NCBI GenBank assembly: GCA_045651745.1
Contig: JAZRSW010000064.1
Location: 1 to 21,757, forward strand
DNA length: 21,757 nt
Direction of reading: 5' to 3'
Source of the DNA: UMGS172 sp045651745
GTDB lineage: Bacteria; Bacillota; Clostridia; Oscillospirales; Acutalibacteraceae
The notes beneath the pieces are model-generated. The model was given only the letters and a program-made list of their open reading frames with translations, was not told the origin of the DNA and ran no database searches. Position 1 is the first letter of the stretch; each line of letters starts with the position of its first letter. Positions 1-7,250 of the stretch are shown here, piece after piece. Both the position numbers and the translations under genes were made by a program.

Positions 1-348
1 AGAGCAATAGAAGAAGGAATTATAACTCCAACCACAAAACAAAGAATGATTGAGTTGGAGCAGACGAGAGATGAGATTAAATTAAAGCTCATCAAGGAAG
101 AAATGAAGAAGCCCACCATCACGAAAGAGGGCTTAGTATTATGGCTCAAGCATATTCAGAGCATGAGTTTGGAAACGAAGGAACACAAACAGAGACTGAT
201 TGACATTTTTGTAAATGCCGTATATCTTTACGACGACAAATTGGTCATAACATTTAATTATAAGAAAGCAAGCAAAACCGTAACCTTAAAAGAGGTAAAC
301 GGTTCGATTATAGAATGCTCAGGTGCACCAAAAATCCCGTTCACGTAA
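1..348 (+). CDS. Large serine recombinase, C-terminal part (partial, 5' end outside window)
   Basis: The reading frame is open from the first base of the window and ends with TAA at 346-348. Only the last 115 residues are visible. The tail motif around IDIFVNAVYLYDDKLVITF, followed by a short Ser-Gly-Ala-Pro-like ending (ECSGAP), is what I recognise from the C-terminus of large serine recombinases used by integrative elements and phages in Clostridia. The preceding Glu/Lys-rich stretch fits the coiled-coil region. The catalytic N-terminal resolvase domain is outside the window, so activity cannot be judged. In such elements the recombinase gene usually lies at one end next to an attachment site, which makes the next few hundred bases a candidate element boundary. 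The in-frame ATG at 46 is internal and not a start. Confidence 0.85.
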   Translation, partial: RAIEEGIITPTTKQRMIELEQTRDEIKLKLIKEEMKKPTITKEGLVLWLKHIQSMSLETKEHKQRLIDIFVNAVYLYDDKLVITFNYKKASKTVTLKEVNGSIIECSGAPKIPFT

Positions 349-363
349 GTGGGCGGGATTTTT
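330..363 (+). terminator. Rho-independent terminator of the recombinase gene
   Basis: A perfect 10-bp inverted repeat (AAAAATCCCG at 330-339, CGGGATTTTT at 354-363) has a 14-base loop that contains the recombinase stop codon. The 3' arm ends in a run of T. The 3' arm sequence recurs as a direct copy at 412-421. Confidence 0.7.
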
Positions 364-449
364 ACTTCCTACTTCTTACCTCTTCACTCTTACCACAAAA
401 TAAAATTCACACGGGATTTTTGGGAAGTAAGAAGTAATAGGTAATAAGT
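364..449. repeat. Purine/pyrimidine-biased imperfect inverted repeat after the recombinase
   Basis: The left part (about 364-394) is built from TTCCTACTTCTTACC-like units on the top strand. The right part (about 421-449) has the complementary flavour, GGGAAGTAAGAAGTAATAGG. The two halves are an imperfect inverted repeat around a short AT-rich centre, and CGGGATTTTT precedes both (354-363 and 412-421). Such GAAGTAA/TTACTTC tracts could be a repeat of mobile-element ends or a degraded miniature element. I cannot tell which from one copy. Confidence 0.45.
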
Positions 450-450
450 G

Positions 451-479
451 TTGCCCCTTTGCCGCTTTTATGCTATAAT
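451..479 (+). promoter_or_regulatory. Sigma-A promoter of the DUF2812 gene
   Basis: TTGCCC (451-456) and TATAAT (474-479) are separated by 17 bp, with an extended -10 TG at 471-472. Transcription would begin near 486. That rules out the upstream in-frame ATG at 459 and supports the start at 501. Confidence 0.7.
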
Positions 480-500
480 ACACTTAAAGGCGGTGATAAA

Positions 501-1058
501 ATGAAGAAAAGATTTTTTCAACCAATATGGAAATTTGAAGAAATAGAAAAACAACTTGCTGCTTTAGAGGAAAGTGGTTGGAGATTAGATACAATTAAAG
601 GTTTCCGTTGCTTTGAGTTTGTAAAATCAACTCCAAAAACTGTTCGTTATTTTTTGACATATACTCTCACCAGAGAAAAACTAAATATGAATTTGATTGA
701 AAATACATTGGTTCAAAGCTTTGGTGCCAATCAAATAAAAGGGACTCTTTTAGAGGGCTTGGGTGGAACAAGCGTATTCAGAATTACTAAACAAGTAGAA
801 CTTACTGAGCAATCTGACAATAGAGATATTATTTTGCAACATTATCTTTTTAAAAAAGTTGTTTTGGGAATCATTCTTTTCTTTCTCTTATTCCTACCAT
901 TAGCTATAGGTGCTGCAATTAATATAGAAAAATTTTTAGAAGACTTGAATATTTTCTATGTGGTATTTTTGGGTTTTTGTTTTTTATCTATCATTTGTTA
1001 TGTAGTTTATAATTTAGTTGGATTGGTATATCAAAATAAAAAACTCAAAAGCAAATAA
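501..1058 (+). CDS. DUF2812 domain membrane protein
   Basis: This 185-residue protein begins with the pattern typical of DUF2812 (about residues 3-100: FFQPIWKFEEIEKQLAALEE, then a GWRLD turn and FRCFEF strand). Two hydrophobic helices follow (about 119-139 and 151-177) and a lysine-rich tail. The N-terminal domain is predicted to be cytoplasmic and anchored by the C-terminal helices. The ATG at 501 is chosen because AAGGCGGTG lies just upstream and the likely transcription start is near 486. DUF2812 genes usually sit next to a PadR-type repressor gene. None is seen here: the gene has its own promoter and follows a mobile-element recombinase, so it may be cargo or the first host gene. The biochemical function of the family is not known to me. 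Confidence 0.75.
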   Translation: MKKRFFQPIWKFEEIEKQLAALEESGWRLDTIKGFRCFEFVKSTPKTVRYFLTYTLTREKLNMNLIENTLVQSFGANQIKGTLLEGLGGTSVFRITKQVELTEQSDNRDIILQHYLFKKVVLGIILFFLLFLPLAIGAAINIEKFLEDLNIFYVVFLGFCFLSIICYVVYNLVGLVYQNKKLKSK

Positions 1059-1125
1059 TCTAATTAAGGCAAATCAAGTTTTCAGGCACAATTCATTCGT
1101 GTCATTAAGTTCAAAACACACATCT

Positions 1126-1165
1126 AAAGTCTTGAAAGCATAATGTTTTCAAGGCTTTTATTTTT
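1126..1165. terminator. Bidirectional terminator between convergent genes
   Basis: AAAGTCTTGAAA (1126-1137) pairs with TTTCAAGGCTTT (1147-1158) with one G-T pair and a 9-base loop. A T run follows on the plus strand. It serves the DUF2812 gene and overlaps the stop codon of the convergent glycosidase gene. Confidence 0.6.
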
Positions 1166-2786
1166 TAAACAAAAACTCAAACGCCACTTTGTTTTCCGAC
1201 TCGCAAACAAAATTTATGTATTGGGAGTCACCAACTGTTTCTGTTGTGAATTGTGTTTCCTCACCGTTTACAAGTACCTTTTCACACACTTTACCCTTTG
1301 GCATAAGAATGTGCGCAGTGAGTTTTTTCGCGGGTGAGTATACATCATACCTCATTCCCTCGTCGGTCAATATATATCTCACATCAACCATTGCGCCCGT
1401 AACCTCATAGCCGGTCAAATAACGGAGTTCCTTATAATGAGTAACCGCAAATTTTGGTGCAAAGTATATCTCGTCATAATTGACACCGATGTCGTTTATA
1501 CCTGCCAAACCTTCGTCGACCGCGCTTATAAGTGCTGCCGCACCCCAGGAGCTCGGGCCACCTTCAGGTTGAGGCGTTGAATCGGGATTATAAAGGAAAT
1601 AAATAGCGTTGTCACGCTCTAAAATCTTCATAAATCTTTGGATAATGTCCCATCCGTATTCCTCAAAGCCGTTATTGAAAGCGGCTTTGGCAAGTTCTCC
1701 TGCCGTAAAGGGCGAAATCGCGCCGTTTACGTATTTTCCTCTTTCGTGCGAGGCGAATTTTTCATAAGGCGGGTCAATTGAAAACCACTCGGCAAAAAGG
1801 TTTGTGGTTTCTTTTCGTCGTAAATATTCCTTGATAATCAAACGTGACTGTTCTAAACTTGTGACCCCGCGATTTATATCGTATGTGTTGGACAGCGAAA
1901 GGCGTTCGTTTTCAAGATTATCAAGCCCATCGTGATTAAGATGAAGTTGATGAACGAAGAACTTACCGTTCCACAGATATTTAATGATATTTTCTTTTAA
2001 AATTTCAGCGCGCTCTTCCCAGTTTTTCGCCTTTTCTTCATTGCCGAGTCTTCGGTTAAACCATGCAAGCTGATGCATTGCCTGATAGACGCCCGAATTA
2101 TCGCCATGCATAATTGACATTGGAGAATCGGGGTTAACTCGGCGGTTGCGAGCAGCATCGGGAAGATATGTAAAATCCCAAGTGTCAATGGTAAACGGGC
2201 GTTTAACAAGACCGCGTTCCTTATCCCAACGTTTTTCGTCAGAGGTAATATAATCAATTCCTTTTTCCAATTTCGGAAGAACTTTTTTGAGCCATTCGTC
2301 GTCACCCGTTGTTTTATAAAGGTAAAAAGCGCCTTCTACAACAAGGTATTCAATATCTGCTTCAAGTTCCAATCGGACTAAAGAAAGGTTGTCGTCGGGA
2401 TACATAACGTAACAATCTTCATTTACAAAATTCCAATGTCGGTCATCTATCTGCTTTATCAGTTCAAAAAACTGACCGTCTTCGCGTTGAGTATCAATAA
2501 TAAACTGCAAAAAAGATTTAAGGTCATATTCCCAATGGCGCATCGCCTTCATAACGTGAACGTGGTCACGTATCCAGTTTATATTGGTTGACAGTATTTT
2601 CCCGTCTATAAAGACAAGGCTTCGGCTTGCCGCAATATCACCGCGTAATTTACGCAAGAAAAGTCCGAGTTTAGGGTCAGTAGTAGTAAGAATTGACGGG
2701 AAACCCAACTCGCGGTTGTTATAAATTCCGCAAACTACTCCGTTATTTGCCCTCATTGTAGGCAATTTATGTTGAAATTCAATCAT
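1158..2786 (-). CDS. Six-hairpin (alpha/alpha)6-barrel glycoside hydrolase, specificity unknown
   Basis: This 542-residue protein has no signal peptide, so it is probably cytoplasmic. Its repeated helical hairpins, aromatic-rich acidic segments (EDCYVMYPDDN near residue 125, WNGKFFVHQLHL in the middle, EWFSIDPPYE) and a late GGPSSWGAAALISAVDEG motif are typical of six-hairpin glycosidases. This superfamily includes the catalytic domains of GH63, GH78, GH125 and amylo-alpha-1,6-glucosidases. The last 90 residues look like a small beta-rich C-terminal domain. I cannot place it in one GH family or name the catalytic pair. The ATG at 2786 is preceded by AAAGGAG (complement of 2795-2801), which overlaps the stop of the upstream EamA gene. 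The two genes are therefore translationally coupled. Context suggests it hydrolyses an oligosaccharide carried by that transporter. Confidence 0.7.
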   Translation of the reverse strand: MIEFQHKLPTMRANNGVVCGIYNNRELGFPSILTTTDPKLGLFLRKLRGDIAASRSLVFIDGKILSTNINWIRDHVHVMKAMRHWEYDLKSFLQFIIDTQREDGQFFELIKQIDDRHWNFVNEDCYVMYPDDNLSLVRLELEADIEYLVVEGAFYLYKTTGDDEWLKKVLPKLEKGIDYITSDEKRWDKERGLVKRPFTIDTWDFTYLPDAARNRRVNPDSPMSIMHGDNSGVYQAMHQLAWFNRRLGNEEKAKNWEERAEILKENIIKYLWNGKFFVHQLHLNHDGLDNLENERLSLSNTYDINRGVTSLEQSRLIIKEYLRRKETTNLFAEWFSIDPPYEKFASHERGKYVNGAISPFTAGELAKAAFNNGFEEYGWDIIQRFMKILERDNAIYFLYNPDSTPQPEGGPSSWGAAALISAVDEGLAGINDIGVNYDEIYFAPKFAVTHYKELRYLTGYEVTGAMVDVRYILTDEGMRYDVYSPAKKLTAHILMPKGKVCEKVLVNGEETQFTTETVGDSQYINFVCESENKVAFEFLFKK

Positions 2787-2799
2787 TTTTCATTCTCCT

Positions 2800-3663
2800 T
2801 TAAAAAATACCGATAATGCAAATACCGGCAACACCTAAAACCATTCCAAAAATCTGCATAACACTCAATTTTTCACGAAGCAATACTACCCCAAGAACTG
2901 TGCTCAAAACAACAACGCCACCGTTAAAACTCGGGAAGAATACCGCTCCTATCAACTCACCCGAAAGATAAATATTCAGTCGGTTGTAAACACAACTCAA
3001 AAGTCCTGCCACCAACGCCGAAACTATAAATACGTTTATGGGATTTTTTATTAAAGACGGCAATTTGCAACGAAAATCTCCGTTAATAAAGCATATTATC
3101 GAGTATGATATAAGCATAACAACCGCCGCTACAATCATCATGTCCCCTGCGTTACCGTTATCGCTTTTTGAAAAGGCTTTAAATACGATACCGACAGCCG
3201 CACTGAACACCAAAAAGAAGACGGCGTATATAAACCATTTTTTAGTAAAATGTTCGGTTGATTTTTTATATGTAGTGAATATTATTCCAAGCATCAACAC
3301 GGCAAGTCCGATAATATCCGCAAAAGACACAGGCTCGCGCCAAATAGCCCAACAGGCGAATACCGAAATTAAAAGAGAGCAATTTCCGAGCAGGGTTGTA
3401 ACCGAAACTGCGCCCTCATTCATTGCTTTAGCCTTGAACAAAATAAACAAGGCTTGTGTTATGCCGTAAACCACGCCCCAAATCAAAACATTTCTGTCAA
3501 GATGCAATGTTGCTTTGTTTGCTGCTAATAAACAGATACACCACACTGTTGAACTCACTAAATTAAACAGAAAAACGGAACCTTTTTCATTTAACTTAAC
3601 CTTATGTAATAGCACGCTATATAAAGATGCCATAACAATCGACAACGACAATAAACCTAACAA
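2800..3663 (-). CDS. EamA-family (DMT superfamily) transporter
   Basis: This 287-residue protein has about ten hydrophobic helices in two EamA-like halves. The second half ends with the usual pattern of a helix, then LREKLS, then a final Gly-rich helix (IFGMVLGVAGICIIGIF). It is an inner-membrane secondary transporter. The superfamily covers many small metabolites and includes sugar carriers such as the RhaT and glucose-uptake types. The start is a TTG at 3661-3663: AAAGGAGGG (complement of 3670-3678) lies 7 bases upstream, and no ATG fits. It is the first gene of a two-gene operon with the six-hairpin glycosidase (13-base gap), and a divergent AraC regulator lies upstream. A role in carrying the glycosidase substrate or product is inferred only from this context. 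Confidence 0.8.
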   Translation of the reverse strand: MLGLLSLSIVMASLYSVLLHKVKLNEKGSVFLFNLVSSTVWCICLLAANKATLHLDRNVLIWGVVYGITQALFILFKAKAMNEGAVSVTTLLGNCSLLISVFACWAIWREPVSFADIIGLAVLMLGIIFTTYKKSTEHFTKKWFIYAVFFLVFSAAVGIVFKAFSKSDNGNAGDMMIVAAVVMLISYSIICFINGDFRCKLPSLIKNPINVFIVSALVAGLLSCVYNRLNIYLSGELIGAVFFPSFNGGVVVLSTVLGVVLLREKLSVMQIFGMVLGVAGICIIGIF

Positions 3664-3685
3664 ACAACTCCCTCCTTTCTAAACC

Positions 3686-3760
3686 ATTATAAAATTATTT
3701 TATCATGGGCAGTATGCATTGTCTATGCTCGCATTCGCCCAAAATATGCGATTTTTGAGC
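3686..3760 (-). promoter_or_regulatory. Candidate AraC-controlled promoter and operator of the EamA-glycosidase operon
   Basis: On the minus strand a perfect TATAAT (complement of 3686-3691) is not matched by a good -35; the hexamer 17 bp upstream reads TACTGC. Upstream of it the AATGC motif occurs twice (complement of about 3715-3735), with GCATA-like repeats reaching about 3750. A good -10 with a poor -35 next to repeated motifs and a divergent AraC gene fits activator dependence. The operator assignment is weak. Confidence 0.35.
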
Positions 3761-3766
3761 ATTATA

Positions 3767-3795
3767 TTGACGAAATTAGAAAAATCATATATAAT
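3767..3795 (+). promoter_or_regulatory. Sigma-A promoter of the first AraC regulator gene
   Basis: TTGACG (3767-3772) and TATAAT (3790-3795) have a 17-bp spacer. This places the transcript start near 3802, upstream of the AGAGGAG ribosome binding site at 3821-3827. Confidence 0.75.
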
Positions 3796-3836
3796 TAATG
3801 TGATATTTAACCACTTTGAAAGAGGAGTGTTGCTTT

Positions 3837-4658
3837 TTGAATTCGGTTACTTATGAATTTAAGACCTTATGCCACAGTAAAGAAAATAATTATATATTCC
3901 AACTTGTAAAAAACCGAAAACTGATCGCCGTTTACCATTCGCACGATTTTTATGAATTGATATACTTTGTACGCGGAAGCGGAACACAAATAATTAATGA
4001 CAAAGAAACCGTAAGTAAGGAAAAAGATGTACTTCTTTTGCGTCCCGGTGACAGTCATTGTTTTGTAGAACAATCAGAAGATATAGAAATCATCTCTCTT
4101 TCTATAAGTGTAGAAGAATTTGAAAAGCTCTTCTTCGTCTTTGAACCGTCTCTCAAAACCCGCCTATATGACGGTGCTTTTCCAATCAGTTTTCAGTTTT
4201 TCGGTATATCTTGGTTGTACGACATCTGTAAAGAAACCTACACTGTATCTGAAAATGACTGTCGGCTTTTGCTATCAACATTTTTTCATGCATATATTGA
4301 TTTTACCAACAATTTCTCACTCCAAACAGAACTGCCAAAAGGCTTACTTGACGCTATAAATGAGATGAAAAAGTCGGATAATCTAAAGAGAGGTATTCCT
4401 GCTTTTATCAGTTTATCAAATTACAGCCACAGCCATTTGTCAAGGCTTATAAAAAAGCATTTTGGAGTTGGCTTAAAGCAATATATAAACGATTTGCGGT
4501 TGCAACAAGCGTATAATGAACTCGTATTGACCGACGAGCCCAGTGAAGAAATATCGGAAAATCTCGGTTTTTCAAGTTATAGCCATTTTCAAAAAATCTT
4601 CAAAAAGCGTTTTTCAGTTTCCCCGTCAAATTTAAGAAAAGGAAACAAAAAATTATAA
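3837..4658 (+). CDS. AraC-family transcriptional regulator with cupin sensor domain
   Basis: This 273-residue protein has an N-terminal cupin-like ligand domain (about residues 30-90, with HSHDFYELIYFVRGSG and a LRPGDSHCF strand) and a C-terminal double helix-turn-helix domain (about 175-270). The latter ends in the AraC signature around GFSSYSHFQKIFKKRFSVSP. The start is taken as the TTG at 3837, nine bases after AGAGGAG. The earlier in-frame TTG at 3816 lies upstream of that site. It is divergent from the EamA/six-hairpin glycosidase operon and is the likely activator of it, sensing a sugar or glycan fragment (inference from family and position). Confidence 0.85.
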   Translation: MNSVTYEFKTLCHSKENNYIFQLVKNRKLIAVYHSHDFYELIYFVRGSGTQIINDKETVSKEKDVLLLRPGDSHCFVEQSEDIEIISLSISVEEFEKLFFVFEPSLKTRLYDGAFPISFQFFGISWLYDICKETYTVSENDCRLLLSTFFHAYIDFTNNFSLQTELPKGLLDAINEMKKSDNLKRGIPAFISLSNYSHSHLSRLIKKHFGVGLKQYINDLRLQQAYNELVLTDEPSEEISENLGFSSYSHFQKIFKKRFSVSPSNLRKGNKKL

Positions 4659-4691
4659 TGGGTTAACTCAGAAGAGTTAACCCATTTCTTT
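4658..4691. terminator. Strong bidirectional terminator
   Basis: A perfect 12-bp stem (ATGGGTTAACTC at 4658-4669, GAGTTAACCCAT at 4674-4685) has a 4-base loop and a T-rich tail. It lies between the convergent AraC and SIS genes. Confidence 0.85.
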
Positions 4692-4711
4692 TAATGCTAT
4701 TTTTGCCTTGT

Positions 4712-5308
4712 TTATTCGGCATAAAAATGTTCCTCAACAGCGGCACAGATACAATGATAAACCGCAATGTGCAATTCCTGAACCTTAAAGGTCTCCTTTT
4801 CGGGAACTATTAACGCTATATCACTGTCATAGTTCATTTTTCCACCGTCACCGCCGACAAGACCTATTACTTTCATACCGATTTGCTTGGCTGTATGCGC
4901 TGCCGCGACAACGTTTTTGGAGTTGCCTGACGTTGTAATGCCTATCAAAATATCATTCGGCTTGCCCAACGCATATACCTGCTGTGCAAACACTAAATTA
5001 GGGTCAACGTCGTTGCAAAATGCAGTAAAAAGTGCCGTTGCCTCGCAAAGCGAAATTGCAGGCAAGCCTCTTTGAAGTTTGGAAATCACTTCATCACTAC
5101 TATTGGTCGGACGTTTCTTTAAAAAGCCTTTTACCAACTCGCCAACGATATGTCCGCAGTCTGCAGCACTGCCTCCGTTACCGCAAAGCAACAGTTTTCC
5201 ACCGTTTTCATAGCAATTGACAATCATATCTATTGCATTTTCAATTTCGCCTGAAATCACGCTCAATTCAGCATATCTTTCGGTTAATTCTTTTACAAAT
5301 TTGTTCAT
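4712..5308 (-). CDS. SIS-domain sugar-phosphate isomerase, GmhA-like
   Basis: This 198-residue protein matches the size and motifs of D-sedoheptulose 7-phosphate isomerase (GmhA). The phosphate-binding segment is LLLCGNGGSAAD (40-50) and a second sugar-phosphate loop is TTSGNSKN (126-132). The zinc-ligand positions known for GmhA are all kept: H53 and E57 (spaced by 4) and Q177 and H185 (spaced by 8). This argues for a working isomerase rather than a pure SIS regulator. The ATG at 5308 lies just after GAGGGG inside the end of the ROK gene, with one base between the stop and the start, so translation is coupled. No other heptose-nucleotide genes are nearby. The substrate may therefore be another phosphosugar made by the ROK kinase. 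Confidence 0.8.
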   Translation of the reverse strand: MNKFVKELTERYAELSVISGEIENAIDMIVNCYENGGKLLLCGNGGSAADCGHIVGELVKGFLKKRPTNSSDEVISKLQRGLPAISLCEATALFTAFCNDVDPNLVFAQQVYALGKPNDILIGITTSGNSKNVVAAAHTAKQIGMKVIGLVGGDGGKMNYDSDIALIVPEKETFKVQELHIAVYHCICAAVEEHFYAE

Positions 5309-5309
5309 A

Positions 5310-6269
5310 TTATCCCCTCATTCCGTAAACTGCAACGGTTGCCGCCGCTATATCACCCAAATTTTCACCAAGTTGTGCAGGAACAACCTCGCACACGTCA
5401 AGTGACACACCCAACGCCTCCTTTTTTAAGTTTTCCAAACACGCGTCCCACAAAAGATGCTTGGAACGTGCAAAAATACTGCCTATAACAATTTTTTCGG
5501 GATTTAAAATGTCAATCAACACCGACAAGCCAAATCCTAAATATTTGCCACAAGTGTTATATACTTCAATTGCCGTGCGGTCACCGTTTTCTGCCGCAAT
5601 TGCTATACTTTTCGCGGTGATGCCGTCTTTGTCATCGGGGTTATAATATGTAGGTGTTTCACCGCGTTTTAACGCCTCGTCTTTATACATTTCGCCGAGT
5701 TGTGCCAATCCACCGCCCGAGCAAAATCCCTCAAATGAACCGGATTTACCGAAACCTATCGGGCCGTCATTTGAAAGCCTTATATGACCGACCTCGCCCG
5801 CATTTCCGTTAGTGCCGTCGTACAGTTTGCCGTTAAGTATTAGTCCCGAACCGAGTCCCGTTCCAAACGTCAAAAACGCCATATTTTGAGTACCTTTACC
5901 CGCGCCGAAAATCCATTCTGCCAAAGCGCAGGCATTAGCGTCATTCTGCAAATACACAGGAAGTTTGAACTCTGTTTTTAGTACGTCTACAATCGGGAAA
6001 TTAATAAAATTGGGCAAATTTGGCGGTGCTACAATTACACCTTTATTACTATCAAGCGGACCTCCGCAGGATATACCGATACTTTTACAATCATATCTTT
6101 CGATATAGTCTTTGATAGTCGGGTAAAACTCTTTTATCATCTCGTCGCAAGGTATTGTGGTATTTGTCTTGAAAACCTTTTTCTCTGAAATTGTAATATT
6201 ATGACCATCGACATAACAAGCCGAAACGGCACATTTAGTACCTCCAATATCAAATCCTATAACATACAT
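5310..6269 (-). CDS. ROK-family sugar kinase lacking the zinc-binding cysteines
   Basis: This 319-residue protein has the ATP-phosphate motif DIGGTK (7-12), the catalytic Asp in YLQNDANACA (D110) and a second phosphate loop FGTGLGSG (135-142). It should phosphorylate a hexose or N-acylhexosamine in the cytoplasm. Most ROK proteins have a CxCGxxGCxE zinc motif after the GH segment. Here the equivalent stretch (H162, then PIGFGKSGSFEGFCSGGG at 170-187) keeps G, E and H but has no cysteines at the zinc positions. It is therefore probably a zinc-free subtype. RBS AGAGGTG precedes the ATG at 6269. It lies 15 bases after the AraC gene and one base before the GmhA-like gene. Glucokinase, mannokinase and ManNAc or GlcNAc kinase are all possible; the divergent beta-mannosidase makes mannose the simplest guess. 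Confidence 0.85.
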   Translation of the reverse strand: MYVIGFDIGGTKCAVSACYVDGHNITISEKKVFKTNTTIPCDEMIKEFYPTIKDYIERYDCKSIGISCGGPLDSNKGVIVAPPNLPNFINFPIVDVLKTEFKLPVYLQNDANACALAEWIFGAGKGTQNMAFLTFGTGLGSGLILNGKLYDGTNGNAGEVGHIRLSNDGPIGFGKSGSFEGFCSGGGLAQLGEMYKDEALKRGETPTYYNPDDKDGITAKSIAIAAENGDRTAIEVYNTCGKYLGFGLSVLIDILNPEKIVIGSIFARSKHLLWDACLENLKKEALGVSLDVCEVVPAQLGENLGDIAAATVAVYGMRG

Positions 6270-6284
6270 ATTTTACACCTCTTG

Positions 6285-7148
6285 CTAAAACTTTGTCCGA
6301 TATTCCGAGGGGCTAACCCCTGTATTTGCCTTAAACACACGATTAAAATAACTAAAACTTGAAAATCCCACTTTGATATAAACATTATAAATTGATTCAT
6401 TAGTATTAATCAACATATTTTTTGCGACATTCACGCGGAAAGAATTAAGGTATTCCACAAAAGATTGACCCGTAGTTGCTTTAAAAAGACGGCAAAAATG
6501 TTGCCTTGAATAGTTGGTTAACTTCGCTACCGTATCTAACGTAATAGGTTCGTTATAATGATTTTCGATAAACGAAAACACCGAACTGAACTTTTCCATA
6601 ACCATTCCGTTTTCTGCCGACAAAATATGCAACGTATCGCAATTAATGACGCCATACCGAAACAACATCGTTACGATTTTATAAATATATGAAACCGCAT
6701 TGAGTTCATAAGCGGTTTTTTTCTCCCGAAGTTCCAAACTTAAACCGACAATCGCGTTGGCTATCTCACTGTAATTTTCATTTTCTGAAATATTAAACAT
6801 CCAAAACGGTTGCTTATTTTCGGCATCCAACACCGAAATGTAAGGGTATGTGATATTGTTTTTACCGATAACCTGCTCGGGACGAAATTTCAATAGAAAC
6901 TCGACCGTATTTCCGTTTCTGTTTTCCTTTGTATAATGCGGAACTGATGAATTGACTATAAGAATGTTTCCATTTGTGACTTCAATAGCATCTTCAGGGA
7001 AATAAAAGGTTATCGAGCCTGACAAAATGTATACTATTTCAATCTCTTCATGCAAATGTATGTCGGTACTTAACTTGCCCGTAACCTCTTTGCAGTAAAT
7101 AGGAATATTCGGGTCAGAATACTCGACCTTTTCGTGCCGTGTAATCAA
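6285..7148 (-). CDS. AraC-family transcriptional regulator
   Basis: This 287-residue regulator has an N-terminal cupin domain with HLHEEIEIVYILSGSITFYF and the strand NGNILIVNSSVPHY, then a linker. A C-terminal double helix-turn-helix follows (about residues 190-287; NYSRQHFCRLFKATTG and GFSSFSYFNRVFKANTGVSP). An in-frame GTG at 7155-7157 has no ribosome binding site upstream. The TTG at 7146-7148 has GAGGTG six bases before it and is preferred; using the GTG would add three residues. It leads an operon with the ROK kinase and GmhA-like isomerase and is divergent from the beta-mannosidase gene, which it probably controls in response to the liberated sugar. Confidence 0.85.
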   Translation of the reverse strand: MITRHEKVEYSDPNIPIYCKEVTGKLSTDIHLHEEIEIVYILSGSITFYFPEDAIEVTNGNILIVNSSVPHYTKENRNGNTVEFLLKFRPEQVIGKNNITYPYISVLDAENKQPFWMFNISENENYSEIANAIVGLSLELREKKTAYELNAVSYIYKIVTMLFRYGVINCDTLHILSAENGMVMEKFSSVFSFIENHYNEPITLDTVAKLTNYSRQHFCRLFKATTGQSFVEYLNSFRVNVAKNMLINTNESIYNVYIKVGFSSFSYFNRVFKANTGVSPSEYRTKF

Positions 7149-7192
7149 ACTCTTCACCTCAAAAATAAATTTTGAGAAAATAATACAACTAA

Positions 7193-7222
7193 ATATTAAG
7201 ATTTCACTATTAAATTTCTCAA
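7193..7222 (-). promoter_or_regulatory. Candidate promoter of the AraC-ROK-SIS operon
   Basis: On the minus strand TTGAGA (complement of 7217-7222) and TAATAT (complement of 7193-7198) are 18 bp apart. The transcript would carry a leader of about 40 bases. The region is very AT-rich, so chance matches are likely. Confidence 0.4.
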
Positions 7223-7250
7223 TTATATATTATCATAATGATATAATTAT

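Noticed and set aside
364..449. CRISPR-like array
   Set aside because: The repeats are short, degenerate and inverted rather than regularly spaced direct repeats, and no Cas gene is present.
459..500. Earlier start for the DUF2812 protein at 459
   Set aside because: The segment lies over the -10 promoter element and has no ribosome binding site. The ATG at 501 has both a suitable site and a family-like N-terminus.
1189..1410. Open frames opposite the six-hairpin glycosidase and elsewhere opposite long genes
   Set aside because: They lie within a clearly coding strand with recognisable protein motifs, lack ribosome binding sites, and have no family resemblance. They are shadows.
7225..7250. 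Palindrome ATCATAATGAT as the operator of the second AraC regulator
   Set aside because: AraC proteins usually bind direct repeats, and the region is almost pure A and T, so short palindromes are expected by chance.
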